From Actinomycetota bacterium (GTDB lineage: Bacteria > Actinomycetota > Humimicrobiia > Humimicrobiales > Humimicrobiaceae), in contig JAMCQQ010000022.1 of the NCBI GenBank assembly GCA_023379515.1, positions 1-7,654 on the forward strand: a stretch of 7,654 nt of DNA, given 5' to 3'. The notes under the pieces were generated by a model. The model ran no database searches. It had not been told where the DNA came from and was given only the letters and a program-made list of their open reading frames with translations. A program made the position numbers and the translations under genes. Positions 4,766 to 7,654 of the stretch are shown piece after piece; position 1 is the first letter of the stretch, and every line of letters starts with the position of its first letter.

Positions 4766-5953
4766 ATGGAAAACTGCGGCCCAGACAGAAAAATAATACA
4801 CATAGACATGGATGCCTTTTTTGCCCAGGTTGAACAGAGAGATCATCCGGAATATAAGAACAAACCCCTGATAGTCGGAGGGCCTTTAAACAGAGGTGTT
4901 ATCTCTTCTGCTTCTTATGAAGCAAGAAAATTCGGTCTGTATGCAGGCATGCCGCTTTCCAGGGCAAAAAGATTGTGCCCTGAAGGTATTTTTGTGCCAG
5001 TTGATATGGAAAAATACCTGGAAGAATCAATAAAAATAAGACAGATATTTTTTCAGTTCACTCCTCTTGTTGAAATTGTCGGATGCGATGAAGGTTTTCT
5101 TGATATTACAGGCTGCGAGAAATTGTTTGGCAGTGATCTGGAGATTGCAAAGAAAGTAAAAGGGAAAATTTATGAGCAGACAAATCTGACATCATCGGCA
5201 GGTATCGGGCCAAATAAATTCCTTGCAAAACTTGCTTCCAATATGGGAAAGCCAAACGGCCTTACAGTTCTGGAGAACAGTCCGGAAATGATTGAAAAAA
5301 TAAGGAGGCTGCCTGTTTCATATGTATGGGGTGTCGGAAGAGTCACGTGTGAGAGCCTTAATTTGATAGGCATTAAGACAATAGGCGATCTTTCAAAAAT
5401 ACCGCTTGAGACATTGAAAGCAAAATTTGGCCAGTCCCTGGGAAAGTTTATGAATGAAATGTCAAATGGCATAGATGATCGGGAGGTTGTGCTCTACCAG
5501 GAGCCCAGATCTATGGGAAGAGAGATTACATTCAGCAAGGATATAGGCAATTTTGAGACACTCAAATCAGTGCTTTTATTCCTCTCGCAAAAATTATCAT
5601 TAAATCTTCATTCCGGGAAATATATGGGAAAAATACTTACAATAAAAATAAGATATTCTGATTTTAAGACTTTTACAAAAAGGATCACTTTAAAAAACTA
5701 TACATCTGCAATATTTGATATATATAAATCTTCCCTGGTCCTCCTTAAAGAAGTTGACTTATTAAGAAAAAAAGTAAGGCTTCTGGGGCTTTCTGTAGGC
5801 GGACTTAAATCCAGATCCATACTGAAAGACACCCTTTTTGATGAAGAACATAAAGATGAAAAATTAACTGATGCGATTGAGAAAATATCAGATAAATATG
5901 GAGAAAACAAGCTCATCGTTGCAGGAATCAAGGGTAAAAAACCCTATAACTAA
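4766..5953 (+). CDS. dinB: DNA polymerase IV (Y-family translesion polymerase)
   Basis: The 395-residue protein copies damaged DNA with low fidelity. The palm begins IIHIDMDAFFAQVEQRD, with metal ligand D14 and steric-gate F19. SSASYEARKFGLYAGMP (47-63) is the fingers signature. D108-E109 complete the catalytic triad, but in GCDEGFLD instead of the usual S-I/L-DEAFLD. SSAGIGPNKFLAKLASNMGK (143-162) and helix-hairpin-helix thumb LPVSYVWGVG follow, then the little-finger domain (about 245-345). Near the C-terminus KDTLFDEE (354-361) resembles a QxxLF beta-clamp-binding motif with Lys for Gln. The tail DAIEKISDKYGE is typical of Gram-positive DinB. ATG 4766 is the only reasonable start, since an in-frame stop lies at 4748, but only an A-rich stretch precedes it rather than a clear ribosome site. 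The TAA directly abuts the stop of the convergent reductase gene. Confidence 0.95.
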   Translation: MENCGPDRKIIHIDMDAFFAQVEQRDHPEYKNKPLIVGGPLNRGVISSASYEARKFGLYAGMPLSRAKRLCPEGIFVPVDMEKYLEESIKIRQIFFQFTPLVEIVGCDEGFLDITGCEKLFGSDLEIAKKVKGKIYEQTNLTSSAGIGPNKFLAKLASNMGKPNGLTVLENSPEMIEKIRRLPVSYVWGVGRVTCESLNLIGIKTIGDLSKIPLETLKAKFGQSLGKFMNEMSNGIDDREVVLYQEPRSMGREITFSKDIGNFETLKSVLLFLSQKLSLNLHSGKYMGKILTIKIRYSDFKTFTKRITLKNYTSAIFDIYKSSLVLLKEVDLLRKKVRLLGLSVGGLKSRSILKDTLFDEEHKDEKLTDAIEKISDKYGENKLIVAGIKGKKPYN

Positions 5954-6514
5954 TTACAGGAATCTTTCAAACCTGTCTTTTTTTGCCTTGCAAATCGGGC
6001 AGACTTCGGGAGGCTGCATCCTTGCGCACAAATAACCGCAGACCCTGCAGCGCCAAACAGGCATTTTTATACTTTCAACCAACGCATTTATCAAAATTGA
6101 ATTATTCGTATGCTCACCGGAAGTATCGGTTTTTGCCTTGTCATTACTATTTGCCATATTATTGGAATTTTCTTTTTTCATATATCTTCTTTCCGGGACA
6201 GGGGTCAAATTTTTTTTACCATTTACAATATCTTCCACAACATATAAGGCACAATAACAAGCCCCGTAGTCATTCAAATCCGGATCTCTGTAATCACACG
6301 GACAAATAATATCCCTGTCCTTTTCGATATCACCGGCAGCAAGCCTGCAGGGACAAGACTGATATCCGTATCTGTCTTCATTTATTATAAGGCCCTTTAC
6401 CAAATCCTTGGAAAATTGAGCATCCGGATTTAAGGGGTATCCATAAGACTGGCCATCTTTTTTTATTTTTTCATATAAATCATCTATTTCTTTTTGGGAA
6501 ATTTCTTTCTTCAT
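5954..6514 (-). CDS. Ferredoxin:disulfide reductase-like protein: FTR catalytic domain fused to rubredoxin
   Basis: The 186-residue protein has two metal domains. The N-terminal FTR catalytic (beta-subunit) domain, about 10-95, carries CPC (54-56), CPC (71-73) and CYC (86-88). By family precedent C54, C71, C73 and C86 bind a [4Fe-4S] cluster and C56/C88 form the redox disulfide. The usual CHC is CYC here, and spacings are 14 and 12 residues rather than the plant-type 16 and 8. A polar N/K/S/T-rich linker (112-140) leads to a rubredoxin domain, WRCRVCGY (C156, C159) and CPICKAKKDRF (C172, C175), for one iron. The same architecture is known in Methanosarcina acetivorans FDR, where the rubredoxin centre replaces the FTR variable subunit and passes electrons from ferredoxin. 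It is cytoplasmic, without a signal peptide. The start lies in an ATGA overlap with the glutaredoxin-like gene and has no close ribosome site, so translation is probably coupled. Confidence 0.9.
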   Translation of the reverse strand: MKKEISQKEIDDLYEKIKKDGQSYGYPLNPDAQFSKDLVKGLIINEDRYGYQSCPCRLAAGDIEKDRDIICPCDYRDPDLNDYGACYCALYVVEDIVNGKKNLTPVPERRYMKKENSNNMANSNDKAKTDTSGEHTNNSILINALVESIKMPVWRCRVCGYLCARMQPPEVCPICKAKKDRFERFL

Positions 6515-6801
6515 TTTTTTTCGAATTTTTCTTTTATCCTTGGTTCATCAAAACCAACAATGCAATCCTCATCATTAATGACCAGAGTTGGAAAACCCCC
6601 GCTGGGATTGTATTTTTGAATTTCTTTTAATGCTTCCTGCTGGTCCTCATAATCCAATAAATCAACATCAACAAAATCATAACCAACATTCAAATCATTA
6701 AGCAATTTTTTAGTTTTTCCGCACCAGATACAGGTGCTTAAGGCATATAATCTGACCTTTCCCTTATTCTCACCTTTAACACTTTTTACTTCAACTGCCA
6801 T
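6511..6801 (-). CDS. Glutaredoxin-like thiol-disulfide protein with CIWC active site
   Basis: The 96-residue protein has a thioredoxin fold: strand VRLYAL, active-site motif STCIWCGKTKKLL (C24, C27), the second strand YDFVDVDLLD, and GGFPTLVIND with the cis-proline at P71. The dithiol CxWC motif and small size resemble NrdH/glutaredoxin-like proteins rather than classical thioredoxin (WCGPC). There is one further cysteine, C80, near the C-terminus. I chose ATG 6801 because AAGGG lies 7 nt upstream; an in-frame GTG at 6816 overlaps that ribosome site and would add only five residues. The gene overlaps the start of the FTR-rubredoxin fusion by 4 nt, which makes it the likely electron acceptor of that reductase (inference). 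It lies 53 bp downstream of the M23 peptidase gene, with a possible promoter between. Confidence 0.88.
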   Translation of the reverse strand: MAVEVKSVKGENKGKVRLYALSTCIWCGKTKKLLNDLNVGYDFVDVDLLDYEDQQEALKEIQKYNPSGGFPTLVINDEDCIVGFDEPRIKEKFEKK

Positions 6802-6830
6802 ATTTTTACCCTTCACTAAAAATTTAAATA

Positions 6831-6850
6831 GTTAATTATAAGAGTTTAAC
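6831..6850 (-). promoter_or_regulatory. Candidate -10 element inside a small inverted repeat, upstream of the glutaredoxin-reductase pair
   Basis: A perfect TATAAT reads on the minus strand at 6840-6835, which would give a start near 6828 and a leader of about 27 nt. It is enclosed by GTTAA (6831-6835) and TTAAC (6846-6850), an inverted repeat. No good -35 hexamer is present, so an independent promoter for the redox genes is only a possibility. Confidence 0.3.
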
Positions 6851-6854
6851 ATAT

Positions 6855-7654
6855 TTAAAAAAAGTTAAAAGGATTCTGCAATGCCCCATTAATCCTGACT
6901 TCAAAATGAAGATGGGGCCCGGTTGCAAACCCGGTGGAACCTACATATCCGATTATTTGATTTCTTTGTACTTTTTGCCCTGTAGATACTGCAAACTTTG
7001 AAAGATGTCCGTATACTGTGGAAAATCCTCCCCCATGATATATTATTACTGCATATCCATATCCTCCCATATACCCGGCCTGTACAACTTCACCGCCTGC
7101 GGCTGCAACTACAACTGTCCCTGAAGCCGCACCTATGTCAATACCCGCATGGAATCTCATCGTTCCCGAAATTGGACTTATCCTGTTACCAAATCCGGAG
7201 GTTAAAATACCCTTTGTAGGAAAAACAGCTTGATCCGGCGCATTGCCATATCTTAAAGCTTCAAGTTCTTTTGTAATTTCTGCCTCTTTTGCATCAAGCT
7301 GTTTTTCCATCGCTATAAGTGCATTCTTGTTTGCTCTGGTTTGGCTTAAGAGACTTTTCTTCTCGCTGTAAATTCCTTCTACTTCTTTTTTCTTTTGCTC
7401 TGCGTCACTTACCAGTTTCTCCAATTTTTCTTTTTCGGATTTTTCGTCATTTTTTAATTCAGTGATATTTTTTTTTATATTAATTGTGGAATCTCTTTTA
7501 AATTTTATATCCTGCATGATTTCGAGATCCTGTTTTGCAAGCAGATTCATTAATTTTAATTTTGAAAACAATTTTATAAAACTGTCTGTTTCAAAAAGAA
7601 GCTCAATCAAATGATAATTTTTTTTCTTGTATATCTCAGCACTAAGCTTGCAGA
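6855..7654 (-). CDS. M23 (LytM-type) murein endopeptidase with N-terminal coiled coil, N-terminus beyond the window
   Basis: The frame stays open to the right edge, so the N-terminus is missing. The codons between 7610 and 7654 read KLSAEIYKKKNYHLIELLF, the usual sequence of this class before the 'sf.df..r...l..l...D' helix, so a TTG at 7610 is not the true start. A coiled coil rich in Lys/Glu covers about 7540-7260 (KLEKLVSDAEQKKKEVE, EKQLDAKEAEITKELEAL). The peptidase domain (about 7230-6855) has FHAGIDIG (zinc ligands His and Asp), VYGHLS, and GPHLHFEVR (second and third histidines), all intact. Such proteins are secreted or membrane-tethered, and cut peptide cross-bridges of peptidoglycan; EnvC/NlpD-like relatives with broken sites instead activate amidases, but this site looks active. 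It lies upstream of the glutaredoxin-like gene on the same strand; a functional link is not evident. Confidence 0.9.
   Translation of the reverse strand, partial: CKLSAEIYKKKNYHLIELLFETDSFIKLFSKLKLMNLLAKQDLEIMQDIKFKRDSTINIKKNITELKNDEKSEKEKLEKLVSDAEQKKKEVEGIYSEKKSLLSQTRANKNALIAMEKQLDAKEAEITKELEALRYGNAPDQAVFPTKGILTSGFGNRISPISGTMRFHAGIDIGAASGTVVVAAAGGEVVQAGYMGGYGYAVIIYHGGGFSTVYGHLSKFAVSTGQKVQRNQIIGYVGSTGFATGPHLHFEVRINGALQNPFNFF

Noticed and set aside
4598..4846. Small open frames on both strands across the dinB leader (also 4639-4833 on the plus strand)
   Set aside because: They overlap the dinB start out of frame, lack ribosome sites and resemble no family; the plus-strand ATG lies at the -10 hexamer, so it would not be transcribed.
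5170..5472. Minus-strand open frame of 100 codons within dinB
   Set aside because: It is antisense to conserved polymerase coding sequence with no independent support.
6802..6816. GTG start at 6816 for the glutaredoxin-like gene
   Set aside because: This start would overlap the AAGGG that serves the ATG at 6801, and the five added residues are not part of the fold.
7608..7610. TTG at 7610 as the true start of the M23 peptidase
   Set aside because: The frame continues open to the window edge and the upstream codons match the family's coiled-coil region, so the gene is truncated by the window.

Overview
The window is AT-rich bacterial DNA, densely packed with genes behind Shine-Dalgarno sites (GGAG-type before most starts). 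A membrane-anchored 3D-domain wall enzyme, an M23 wall hydrolase, a DeoR-type regulator and a Y-family polymerase with a clamp-binding tail suggest a low-GC, Gram-positive-like bacterium. The iron-sulfur disulfide reductase fused to rubredoxin and the cysteine-rich aminotransferase point to an anaerobe. Bacillota, low-GC Actinomycetota or a related uncultured anaerobic lineage would all fit; the sequence alone does not decide between them. I see no RNA genes, CRISPR array, insertion sequence or phage genes.

Layout. (1) At 3-335 (+) is a small PH-like domain protein, possibly cut by the window edge. It converges with a 3D-domain wall protein at 370-882 (-). (2) A 322-bp divergent spacer (883-1204) holds the best promoter of the window and a perfect 10-bp inverted repeat over the predicted transcription start. 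It feeds a two-gene operon with a 4-nt ATGA overlap: a class III PLP aminotransferase (1205-2578) and a Gfo/Idh/MocA NAD(P)-dependent dehydrogenase (2575-3729). (3) A DeoR-family repressor (3757-4521, -) converges on that operon. (4) A 244-bp spacer with inverted repeats separates it from dinB, DNA polymerase IV (4766-5953, +). (5) dinB abuts, stop codon to stop codon, a minus-strand cluster: an M23 peptidase truncated by the right edge (6855-7654), then a glutaredoxin-like protein (6511-6801), then a ferredoxin:disulfide-reductase-like FTR catalytic domain fused to a C-terminal rubredoxin (5954-6514). The last two overlap by 4 nt.

How the genes may work together. The aminotransferase and dehydrogenase pair suits interconversion of an alcohol, a ketone and an amine, for example on a sugar or cyclitol, with the adjacent DeoR protein as the likely effector-sensing repressor; the substrate is not readable from sequence. 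The glutaredoxin-like protein and the FTR-rubredoxin fusion look like a self-contained thiol-reduction chain: ferredoxin to rubredoxin centre, to the [4Fe-4S]/disulfide site, to the CIWC protein, to targets. This is the most interesting system in the window, although FTR-rubredoxin fusions themselves are already known (FDR of Methanosarcina acetivorans).
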